Shown here: positions 36,804-48,800 of the stretch, piece after piece
Position numbering within the stretch: the first letter of the stretch is position 1
Layout: each line of letters starts with the position of its first letter
NCBI RefSeq assembly: GCF_900187385.1
Contig: NZ_FYEY01000001.1
Span: 496,001-560,000 of the forward strand
DNA: 64,000 nt
Source of the DNA: Streptomyces sp. 2114.4
GTDB lineage: Bacteria; Actinomycetota; Actinomycetes; Streptomycetales; Streptomycetaceae
Direction of reading: 5' to 3'
Notes under the pieces: model-generated
The model's database searches: none
Told to the model about the DNA's origin: nothing
Seen by the model: the letters and a program-made list of their open reading frames with translations, nothing else
Made by a program: the position numbers and the translations under genes

Positions 36804-39800
36804 GAAGTCGGAGGGCGTGCGTCCGCCGGCGGCCGGCTCCGCGCAGTGCCGCACGATCTCCCGCAGCTCGGCGGCCATCTCCTCGGCCAAGCCGGCCACG
36901 GTGGACCGCAGGTGCAGGTTCTTCGAGTACGACCAGGTGAACTCCAGCCGCTTGTCCGCCACCATTCCGACGATGTCGATCAGATGCGGCCGCTCGGCCG
37001 CCCGGTCCATGTCGCCCTCCAGCGCGCCGTACGGTGCGTGCAGCAGGCCGTCGCCGCCGGACGCGCTCCAGTCCTGCTGGCCGAGGTAGTTGAAGGCGAT
37101 CTGCGGATCGGCCGGCAGCCCCGGGGCCTTGGGGGTGCGCAGACGGCGCAGCGCGCCGTGTCCCAGGCCGTGTCCGGGCAGCGCCCGCAGGCCCTCCTTG
37201 GCGGACTTCAGCGCCGTGGCGAGGTCCGCGTGCGGCGGGAGGTCCAGTGCGACCGGGAACATGGTGGTGAACCAGCCGACGGTGCGGGAGAGGTCGATGT
37301 CGTCGAAGATCTCCTCACGGCCGTGGCCCTCCAGCCCGATCCGTACCCGGTCGTGCCCGGTCCAGCGGGCGAGTACCCGGCCCAGGGCGCACAGCAGGAC
37401 GTCGTTGATCCGGGTCCGGTAGACGTCCGGGACGTCCTGGAGCAGCCGGCGGGTCTCCTCGGCCTCCAGGCGGACGGTCACGGTGTCCTCGGAGTCCGCA
37501 CAGTTGCGGCCCGTGTGGTCGGTGGGCAGCTCCGTCAGGCCGTCCGCGGCGCTCCAGTGGGCGAGTTCGCCGTCGAAGCCGCCGGCCGCGGTGTGGTCGT
37601 GCAGCCGCTGCGCCCAGGCCCGGAACGAGGTGGTCTTGGGGCCGAGCGCGGCCCGTTCCCCGGCGCGCACCCGGCCGTAGGCGGTGTCGAGGTCTTCCAG
37701 GATGATGCGCCAGGACACCGCGTCGACGACCAGGTGGTGGGCCGCCAGCAGCAGGACCGGGCGGTCCTGGTCGCCGAGGTGGCACAGCACGGTCTTCAGC
37801 AGTGGCCCGGTGGCGAGGTCGAAGCCCGCGCACAGGTCCGCCGTCAGCCTGCGCAGTTCCGCGGCGCGGTCCTGCGGCTCCAGGTGGGCGAGGTCGTGGA
37901 CCTCCAGGGCGGGGGCCGCACCGGGCGCCGCGGTGTACTGGCGCCAGTGTCCGCCGCCGGTGATCTCGTACACCGTCCGCAGGGCGTCGTGGTGCTCCAG
38001 CACCGCGGCCAGGGCGGCGCGCAGCGCGCCCTCGTCGACCTCGGCGGCCAGCTGAAAGGAGAGCGACTGGGTGAAGTGCCCGGGGCTGTCCGGGACGCTG
38101 TCGAACAGCCAGTGCTGGACGGGGGTGAGCGGCACCTCGCCCACCACCGGGCCCTGTTCGGCGGTGGACGCCGTGGCCGGCAGCTGCGCCGCGGCAGCGG
38201 CCAGGGCGGCGACGGTCTGGTGGACGAACAGATGGCGCGGGGTCAGTGCGAGACCGGCACGGCGGGCCGCGGAGACGATCTGGATGCTGAGGATCGAGTC
38301 CCCGCCGAGCGCGAAGTAGTTGTCCTCGGCGCCCACCCGGTCCACGCCCAGCACCTCGGCCCAGATGCCGGCGAGCGTCTGCTCGGTGTCCGTGCGCGGC
38401 GGGACGTAACCGGCGGCCGGGGCGGCCCAGTCGGGCGCCGGCAGGGCACGGCGGTCGAGCTTGCCGGTGGCGCCCAGCGGCAGCCGTTCCAGGGGCACGA
38501 CGACCGCGGGGACCAGATGGTCGGGCAGGCTCCGGGCCAGGAAGGCACGCACCGCGGCGGGATCGGCGTCCGCCGCGCCCCGGGTGACCACGTATCCCAC
38601 CAGGCGCTTGTGGCCGTCGGTCTCGACGACCCGGGCGGCTGCCTCGGCCACCTCGGGGTGCCGGGCCAGCGCGGCCTCGACCTCGCCGAGTTCGATGCGG
38701 AAGCCGCGCACCTTGACCTGGTCGTCGCCGCGGCCCAGGTACTCCAACTGCCCGTCGGCGTCCCAGCGCACGAGGTCGCCGGTGCGGTACATCCGCTCGC
38801 CCGCGGGGCCGTACGGGTCGGCCAGGAAGCGCCGGGCGGTCAGTCCGGGCCGCGCGAAGTAGCCGCGGGCCACGCCGGTCCCGGCGAGGTAGAGCTCGCC
38901 GGGTACGCCGACGGGGACCGGCCGCAGGTGCGGATCGAGGACATAGGCGCGGGCGCCGGCGACCGGGCTGCCGATCGGCGGCGTGCGGTCGGGATCGGCC
39001 GGGTCGCAGTACCAGGCGGTGGCGTAGACGGTGGCCTCGGTGGGGCCGTAGATGTTCGCGACGCGGCAGCCGGGGACGGCGGCGCGGACCTCCCGTACGG
39101 TACGGGCCGCCAGCCCCTCGCCGGCCAGCACCACGGTGTCCGCGGTGACGTGCACGGTGTCCTCGGCGAGCAGCTGGCCGAGGGCGGAGGGGACGGCGCT
39201 GAGCAGGCTCGCGGTCCAGGGCGCGGAGCGTTCGGCGAGGGCCAGCAGGTCGCTCACGATCTCGACGCAGCCGCCGGACAGCAGCGGGCTGAAGATCTCG
39301 AAGACCGACACATCGAAGTTGAGCGAGGTGGACGCCACGACGTGGGCCAGGCCCCGGCCGCCGAACTCCCCGGCGGCCCAGTCGGCCAGGGCGACGACCG
39401 ACCCGTGGGTGGCCACCACGCCCTTGGGCAGGCCGGTGGAGCCCGAGGTGTGGATGACGTAGGCGGGGTGGGCGGGCAGCAGCGCACCGGTCCGCTCGTC
39501 GTCGCCGAGGTCGGCGGCGGACAGCCCGGCGAGCCGGTCCGCGGTCGCGGGGTCGTCGAGCGCGATCCGGGTGGCGGGCCCCTCGGGCAGCCGGCCGGCC
39601 AGGGCGGCGGTGGTGAGCACGATGTCCGGTCCGATGTCGTCGAACAGGAAGGAGACGCGCTCGGAGGGGTACTTGGGGTCGACCGGGAGATAGCCGGCGC
39701 CGCTCTTGAGCACGGCCAGCAGGGCCACGATCAGGTCGGCCGTGCGCGGCAGTGCGAGGGCGACGAACCGCTCAGGGCCCGCGCCCGAGGCGATCAGCAG

Positions 39801-42800
39801 CCGGGCCAGCCGGTTGGCGCGTGCGTTCAGCTCCTGGTAGGTGAGCCGGTCGTGGCCGGACAGTACGGCGGTGGCGTGCGGGGTGCGGTCCGCCTGCTCC
39901 TCGAAGACCTGGGGCAGGACGCGCCGCGGCTGCGCGACGGCCGTTCCGCCGAACTCCCGCAGGATGCGCCCGCGTTCGTCCGCGGTGAGCAGCGGCAGGT
40001 CGCCCAGGCGGCGGTCCGGGTCGGCCGCCATCTCCGTCAGCAGGACCCGCAGGCAGGTGCCCAGCCGCTCGACGGTCGCCACGTCGAAGGCGGCCGGGTC
40101 GTAGTCCAGGGCCACGGTGAGGCGTTCACCCGGGGCGACGACCACGCTGAGCGGGTAGTTGGTCGGCTCCAGGTCGCGTTCCTGCTGGATGCCCAGGCCG
40201 TGCCGGGCGAGGGCGTCGCTGTCGAAGGGGTAGTTCTCGAAGACCACAATGCTGTCGAACAGGCCGGTTCCGCGCGGGACTTCGCTCCAGGTCTGGAGGT
40301 CGGCCAGGGAGACGAAGTCGTAGCGCCGCGCCTCCGACTGGGCGGTCTGCACGTCGCGCAGCCAGTCCAGCAGCGCGCGGCGTCCGTCGACCCGGACCCG
40401 GGTGGGGAGGGTGTTGATGAACAGGCCGACCATGGACTCCACCCCGGGCAGCGCGGCGGGCCGGCCGGAGACAGTGGTGCCGAAGACCACGTCGTCGCTG
40501 TTGCTGTAGCGGGACAGCAGCAGGCCCCAGGCGCCCTGCAGCACGGTGTTCATGGTGAGGCCGGCGTGCTGTGCGGTCTCCCGCAGACGGGCGGAGTCGG
40601 CTTCGTCCAGGGTGACGTGGACCGAGCCCGAGGACGAGGCGCGGTGGGCCTCCAGGGGCCGCCGGTCCCGCGGGAGTTCGGTCGGCGAGGTGAAGCCGGC
40701 CAGCGCGGTGCGCCAGTGCCGCTCGGCCTGTGTGCCGTCCTGCTCCGCCAGCCAGCGCAGATAGCTGCCGAACGGCGGGCGGGAGGGGACCTCGGGGCGG
40801 CGGCCGGCGGTGAGCGCCGCGTACCGTTCGCAGATCTCGTCGAAGACCTGGGCCGCGCTCCAGCCGTCGAGCAGGATGTGGTGGAACGTCCACACCAGCC
40901 GGACCCGGTCGTCGGACAGCTTGATCAGGGCCAGCCGCATCAGCGGGGCGGCGGCGAGGTCGAGACCGGCCGCCCGGTCCTCGGCGAGCAGGGTGGTCAG
41001 CGCGTGCTCGCTCGCCTCGGGGGTCCACCCGGACCAGTCGTGGTGGGTGACGGGCACGGTGGCCCGCGTCTGGACGACCTGGAGCGGTTCGGCGGTCTCC
41101 GCCCATACCAGGCGGGTGCGCAGCATCGGGTTGGCGTCGGCCGTCTGCTGCCAGGCCGTGGCGAGCGCGGCCGGGTCGGTGACGCCGGAGAGCACCAGCT
41201 GGACCTGGTTGAAGTAGGTGTGGGAGTCGGGGTCCATCAGGCTGTGGAAGAGCATGCCCGCCTGCATGGGCGTCAGCGGGTAGATGTCCTCCACCGCGCG
41301 GCCGTCCGCCGCGACCCGGTCCACGGCCGCCTGGTCGAGGCGGGCGAGCGGGTAGTCGGAGGGGGTGCGGCCGCCGGCGTCCGGGCCGGCGCAGTGGGCG
41401 ACGATGTCCTCCAGCGCCGTGAGCATGCCCGCGGCCAGCGCCGTCACCGTCTCCTCACGGTGCACTTCGCCGCTGTAGTACCAGGTGAGTTCGAGGCACC
41501 GGTCCTCGACCCGGCCCACCACGTCCAGCAGGTGCGGCCGGACGGTCCCGGGCGCGGCGGCGCCGTCCAGTCCGCCGTGTACGGCGCGGATCAGCCCGCC
41601 GTCGCCGGACCAGTCGAACCGGCCGAGGTAGTTGAAGCTGATGCGGGGCTGGGGCGTGCCGGTGAGTTCGGCGGCGCCCGCGAGGTGCCGCAGCGCTCCG
41701 TGCCCGAGACCCCGGCCGGGCACCGCGCGCAACTGCTCCTTGACGGACTTCAGCGCCGCGGCCCAGTCGCCGTCCGGGACGTCCAGGGCGACGGGGAACA
41801 GGGAAGTGAACCAGCCGACCGTACGGGACAGATCGACGCCCTCGAAGAGGTGGTCCTCGCGGCCGTGTCCCTCCAGGCCGACGGCGACGGTGCGCTCGCC
41901 GGTCCAGTCGGCCAGCACCCGGCCGAGCGCGGTGAGCAGCACGTCGTTGATCTGGGTGCGGTAGACGCCGGGCACCTTCTGCAGCAGGTCGCCGGTGCGC
42001 TGCCGGTCCAGCCGGACGGTGACCGAGCGCAGGTCGGCGATCGTGTTGGTGCCGTCGGCGTCGACGGGCAGGGGGGCCGCGCAGTGCGGGGCCACCGCGC
42101 TCCAGTGCGCTCGCTCGCCGTCGAAGCCGCCTGCCTCGGTGTGCTCGTGCAGCCGGCGGGCCCATTCCTGTACGGAGGTGGTCCGGGCGGGCGGGGCCAC
42201 CGGGTCGCCGTTGCGGGCCTGGCGGTAGGTGCTCTCCAGGTCCTCCAGCAGCACCCGCCAGGAGACGCCGTCGACCACCAGGTGGTGAACGGCCAGGAAC
42301 AGCCGCGGCGGCAGGTCCCGGGCGCCGGTGAACAGGCGGGCGGCGAGCAGGGGGCCGGTGTCCAGCCGGAAGCCGGCGTGCGCCTCGGCCATGGCGGCCT
42401 CGACCGCGGCGGCGCACTCCGTCTCGTCCTTTCCGGCCAGGTCGTGCACGCGCAGCAACTGCGGTCCGCCGGCGCCCGGGGCGGGGCAGTGCTGGTGCCA
42501 GGTGCCGTCCGCCCGCTGCGTGAAGCGGGACCGCAGGGCGTCGTGGTGGGCCCACAGGGCGTGCAGCGCCTCGTGGAGCGCCCGCGGGTCGGGCTCCTCG
42601 GCCAGTTCGATGACGAGGGACTGGTTGAAGTACCCGGGGTGCTGTGGCCGGGCGTCGAGGAACCAGTGCTGGATCGGGGTGAGGGCGACGTCCCCGGATA
42701 CCGGTCCGGTGCCGCTGAGGGGTGCGGCGGCGCCGGTGGCGGCGGCCAGCGCGGCGACGGTGGGGTGGCGGAACAGGTCCCGCGGGGTCAGGGTCAGCCC

Positions 42801-45800
42801 CGCCCGGCGGGCGCGGGAGACGACCTGGATGCTGAGGATCGAATCGCCGCCCAGCATGAAGAAGTTGTCCTCGACACCCACCCGGTCGAGACCCAGCAGG
42901 GTGCACCAGATCTCCGCGAGGATCCGCTCGGCCTCGGTACGCGGCGCGCGGTGCTCGCCGGCGGTGGCGGCTGACCGGTCGGGGGCGGGCAGCCGGCGCC
43001 GGTCCACCTTTCCGTTGCCGGTCAGGGGCAGCGCGTCCAGGGTCACGAACGCGGCGGGGACCATGTAGTCGGGCAGCTCGGCGGCGAGGTGGGCGCGCAG
43101 CTCCTGCGCCTGCGGCACCGTCGTCTCCGGGGCCGGGACGAGGTAGGCGACCAGCCGCTTGCGGCCGCCGTCCTCGGGGACGGTCACCACCGCTTCGGCG
43201 ACGGCGGCATGGCGGGTGAGAACGGCCTCGATCTCGGCCGGTTCGACGCGGAATCCGCGGATCTTGATCTGGTCGTCGGCCCGCCCCACGAAGTGGAGTT
43301 CGCCGTCGGCGCTCCAGCGCACGATGTCGCCGGTGCGGTACATCCGGGTCCCGGCCGGGCCGAACGGGTCGGCCAGGTAGCGTTCGGCGGTCGCACCGGG
43401 GCGGCCGGCGTAGCCGCGGGCGAGCCCGGCGCCGGCGACGTACAGCTCTCCCGGGATGCCCGGCGGCTGGGGCTGCAGCGCGTCGTCCAGGACGTAGACG
43501 CGGGTGTTGTCCAGCGGGCGTCCGATGGGCAGGGCGGCGGGCAGCGGGTCGCCGGGGCGGAAGGCCCGGCGGGTCGCAAAGGTGGTGGTCTCGGTGGGGC
43601 CGTAGCCGTCGACCACGGTCAGGTCTGGGCAGGCGTCGAGGACGCGGCGTACCGCGGCGCCCGGCACGGCCTCGCCGCCGGTCCACACCTCCCGGGCGCC
43701 CCGCAGGCACCCGGGGTCCTCCTGGGACAGCAGGCGGAACAGTCCGGCGGTCAGCCACAGGCAGGTGACGCCCTGTTCACGGATCGCCCGGGACACCGTG
43801 GTGGCGTCCACGTCGGCCGGCGGCGCGAGGACGGCCCGGCCGCCGCGCAGCAGGGGCACCCACAGTTCGTAGGTGGCCGCGTCGAAGGCCTGCGGGGAGT
43901 GCACCAGGACCCGGTCGTGTCCGTCGAAGGCGCGGTCGAAGGCGAGCGCCACGACGTCCCGGTGCCGCACCGCGACCCCCTTGGGGCGGCCGGTGGAGCC
44001 GGAGGTGAACATCAGGTAGAGCGCGTTGTCGGGGTGGAGGGCGGGCAGGGGCGTGCCCTGCGGAGCGGGGGCGGCGGCCGGTGCGGCCTCGTCCGTCACC
44101 AGCAGGGTGCGCCCGCCGGGTGCCGCCTCGCGGGCGGCCTCCTCCCAGGCGGCGTCGGTGAGCACCAGCTCCGCCGTGGTCTCCGCCAGCACCTGCCGCA
44201 GCCGCTCCCGCGGCGCGCGGCCGTCCAGCGGGACGTACACCCCGCCCGCCTTGACGAGGGCCAGCTGGGCGATGACCAGGGCGGCCGACCGGTCCATGAG
44301 GACCCCGACCGGGGACTCCGGGCGCACGCCGAGCCCGGCGAGCCTGCGGCCCAACGCGTCGGTGCGGGCGTCGAGTTCGCGGTAGGTGAGCCGGGTGTCC
44401 CCGGCGTCCAGCGCCATGGCGTCGGGGGTGCGCCGGGCCTGGGCGGCGAACAGTTCGGCGACCGTGCCCTCGGGCAGCGGGGCGGCGGTGGCGTTCCACT
44501 CCTCGACGACCTGGCGGCGGTGTGCCGCGCCGAGCACCGGCAGCCGCGCGGGCGGGCGCCGGTCGTCCGTGGCCAGCCCTTCCAGCAGCACGGTGAGGTA
44601 CTCCCCCATCCGCTCCACGGTGGCCGCGTCGAACAGCTCCGGGTCGTAGCCGAGCCGCAGGGCCAGCTCCTGGCCCGGGTAGGCGACCAGGCTCAGCGGG
44701 TAGTTGGTGGTCTCGATGCCGTCGAGGCCGGTCAGCCGCAGTCCGTGCGCGGCGGCGAGGTCGCCGCCGACCGGGTAGTTCTCGAAGACCACGATGCTGT
44801 CGAAGAGCGGGGCCCGCTCGGGCAGGTCGCAGAACGCCTTCAGCCGGGCGAGCGGAACGAAGTCGAAGCGCCGGTCCTCGGTCTGGATCTCCTGCACCCG
44901 GCGCAGCCAGGCCGTCAGGGTGCCGTCGGCGGGGACCGTCAGCCGGGTCGGTACGGTCGCGATGAACAGGCCATTCATCGCCTCGACGCCGGGCAGCTCC
45001 GGCGGCCGTCCGGAGACGGTGGTACCGAAGACGACCTCCCGGCGCCCCGTCTGACGGGCCAGCAGCAGCGCCCAGGCACCCTGGACCAGCGTGTTCATGG
45101 TCAGGCCTGCGTCCTTGGCCAGGTGGTCCAGGCGGCGGGTGGTGGCGGCGGGCAGGGAGAGCCGTACCGCCGCGGTGGACTCGGCGCGGTGGGCCTCCCG
45201 GGGCTCGCGGTCGTAGGGCAGGGCGGTGGGCTCGCTCCAGCCGTCGAGCCGGGTCTGCCAGTGCCGTTCGGCTTCCGCCCAGTCACGCTCCTGCAGCCAG
45301 GCCACGTAGTCGCGGAACGGGCGGCGGCTGGGCAGGCCCGCCTCCGCGGGCTCGGCGCCGTCCGCCGCGGTGCCGCGCAGGGCGGCGTGGCACCGGAAGA
45401 CGTCGGACAGCACCTGGAACAGGCTCCAGCCGTCGAGCACCAGGTGGTGGAAGGACCACACCACCTGTACCTCGGTGTCGGAGAGCCGGGCCAGGGCCAG
45501 GCGCAGCAGCGGGGCGGAGCCGAGGTCGATGCCGCGCCGCCGGTCGCGGTCGAGGAGTTCGCGCAGTGCGGCCCGGCGCTCGTCGTCCGGCAGGTCCCGC
45601 CAGTCCAGCTGCGTGACCGGCACGGTGACGTCGCGCTCCACCACCAGCAGCGGTTCGGGCACGTCCTGCCAGACGACGCGTCCGCGCAGCACCGGGGTAC
45701 GGTCCGTGACCTGCTGCCAGGCCGCGGCGAGGGCCTGTGGGTCGGGCACGCCGTCCAGGACGAAGGTGAGCTGCTGGAAGTAGACGCTCTGGTCGTCCTG

Positions 45801-48800
45801 GGAGAGCCGGTGGAAGAGCATGCCGGCCTGGGTGGGGGTGAGCGGGTGGATGTCCTCGACGGTGCTGCCGTCGCCCACCAGCCGGTCCACGGTGGGCTGG
45901 TCGAGGGCGGCCAGCGGGAAGTCGGAGGGGGTGCGGCCGCCGGCTCCGGGCCGGGCGGCGTCCCGGGCGATGTCGCCCAGCGCCCGGACGAAGTCTCCGG
46001 CGAGGCGGGCGACGGTCTCCTCGTGGTGGAGGTGCGCCGAGTAGAACCAGGTGAACTCCAGCGCGTCGCCGTCCAGCCGGCCGACGACCTCCAGGGCGTG
46101 CGGGCGCGGCGCGGCGGGGTCGGCGTCCAGCGCCAGTTCGCGGTACGGGCCGCGGTAGAGACTGCCGTCACCGCCCGGCGTGCCGAACTGGCCGAGGTAG
46201 TTGAAGCTGATGTCCGCGGTCGGGGTGCCGGGCAGGCCCTCCGGCCGGATCAGATGCCGCTGGACGCCGTAGCCGAGGCCGCGGCCGGGCACGGCGCGCA
46301 GCTGCTCCTTGACCGACTTCAGCACGGTGCACGGGTCGGCGTCCGGTGCCACGGTGAGGGCGACCGGGTAGCGGGTGGTGAACCAGCCGACGGTGCGGCT
46401 CAGGTCCACATCGCAGAACAGCTCCTCCCGGCCGTGGCCCTCCAGGTCGACCGGGACCCGGTCTCGTCCGGTCCACTCGTGCAGGACCCGGCCCAGCGCG
46501 CTCAGCAGCACATCGTTGACCTGGGTGCGGAAGGCCCCGGGCAGGGTGTGCAGCACGGCGGAGGTGTCCGCCGGGGTGAGGCGCACGGTCACCGAGCGGG
46601 CCGACGCATAGGTGTTGGCGCCGTTGAGGTCGGCCGGCAGCGCCGGGTCACAGGTGCGGGCGAGCGCCGTCCAGTAGGCCGTCTCGTCCTGGAAGCCGCC
46701 GGTTTCGGCGTGCCCGGTCAGCCGCTTCGCCCAGTGGCGCAGCGGCGAGGACTTCGGCGGCAGTGCGGCGTCCGCTCCCGCGCGCCGTGCGCGGTAGGCC
46801 CGGTCCAGGTCCTCCAGCAGCAGCCGCCAGGAGACGCCGTCGACCACCAGGTGGTGGACGGCCAGGTGCAGGACGGGAGGCAGCGTGGTGCCCCGGTCGT
46901 GGAGCACGGCGCGCAGCAGGGGGCCGCGGCTCAGGTCGAACGGCCCGTGGTGCGGGGCGTCGTCGTCGGGGCCGGTGTGGCGCTGCAGCGCGAACCCGGG
47001 TGCGTCGCGGTCGATGTGCTGGTGCCACCGGCCGTCGCCGTCCCGCACGAAGCGCGAGCGCAGGGCGTCGTGGTGGGCGACCACGTCGTGCAGGGCGGCT
47101 TCCAGCGCCGTGGCGTCGAGGCCGTCGGCCAGCTCGACGGACATCGTCTGGGCGAAGTGGCCGGCCCGTCCGGGGTCGGTCTCGAACAGCCAGTGCTGGA
47201 TGGGCGTCAGCGGCGCCGGTCCTGTGGTCTCCGCCTCGGGGTCCGGGCCCGGGGCCGGCTGCCCGGCGGCGTCCACGCACTGTGCGAGCGCGGCGACGGT
47301 CTGGTGCCGGTACACGTCACGGGAGGTGACGGCCAGGCCCGCCTGCCGTGCCTGGGCGACGACCTGGATGCTGAGGATCGAATCGCCGCCCAGCGAGAAG
47401 AAGTTGTCGTCGACGCCGACGCGCTCGACGCGCAGCACGTCGGCCCACACGGTGGCGAGCGCCCGTTCGGTGGCGGTGCGCGGCGCGGCGTAGTCCGCCG
47501 TTCCGGCAGTGGTCCAGTCCGGGTCGGGCAGCCGGCCGCGGTCCAGCTTGCCGTTGGGGTTGAGCGGCATCGCGTCCAGGACGACGACCGTGGCGGGCAC
47601 CATGTAGTCGGGCACACTGCGGCCGAGCAGCCGGCGTATCGCGCTCGGGACGAGCTCCGCCCCGGGCGCCGGGACGACATAGCCGATCAGCCGCTTGTGG
47701 CCGCCGCTCTCCCGGGTGGCGGCGGCCGCCTGGGCCACCCCCGCGCAGCGCAGCAGCGCCTCCTCGACCTCGCCCAGCTCGATACGGAAGCCCCGCACCT
47801 TGACCTGCTGGTCGGCCCGGCCCAGGTACTCCAGTTCACCGTCGGTGGTCCAGCGCACCAGGTCGCCGGTGCGGTACATCCGGCTGCCGGGGGCGGCGAA
47901 GGGGTCGGCGAGGAACCGGGTGGCGGTCAGGCCGGGACGCCTGAGGTAGCCCCGGGCCAGGCCCCTTCCCCCGAGGTACAACTCACCCGTCACGCCCGGG
48001 GGTTGCGGGCGCAGCATGCTGTCCAGGACGTAGCAGCGGGTCCGGGCGACGGGCCGGCCGATGGGCGGGGCCTGCTCGGGGGTGTCGCCGTCGGCGAACC
48101 ACGCCGTGGCGTACACCGTGGCCTCGGTCGGGCCGTAGATGTTGGCGACCTGGGAGGACGGCATCGTCTCCAGGATCTCCCGTACGGTCTGCGCGGGCAG
48201 CGCCTCGCCCGCCAGGACCACCGTGTCGGCGGTGACGGTGCCGGTGTCCCGGGTGAGCAGCCGGGAGATCACCGACGGTACCCCGCTGAGCAGACCCGCC
48301 TGCCGCGGCGCGGTGCCCGGCCGGTCGGCGAGGGCCGGGAGGTCGGCCACCACTTCGATGCTGCCGCCGGACAGCAGGGGGCAGAGCAGTTCGAAGACGG
48401 AGACGTCGAAATTGAGCGAGGTGGAGGCCACCACATGCGTCAGCCGCTCCGCGCCGAACTGCGCTCCCGCCCAGGCCGCCAGGTCCGCCACGCTGCGATG
48501 GGTGACCACGACACCCTTGGGACGGCCCGTCGAGCCGGACGTGTAGATGACGTACGCGGGGTGGCCGGGGTCCAGCGGCCGGACCCGTTCGGCATCGGTG
48601 AGGTCGTCCTCCGTATGCCCGGCCCACTCGGCCGCGGTCTCCGGGTCGTCCAGGATCAGCCGCTCGACGCCGCCGGGCAGCGCGCCTGCCGTGTCCCGGG
48701 TGGTCAGCACGAGGGCCGGCGCGGCGTCGGTGAGCATGAAGCGGATGCGCTCGGCCGGATAGCCGGGGTCCACCGGCAGATAGCCGGCGCCCGCCTTGAG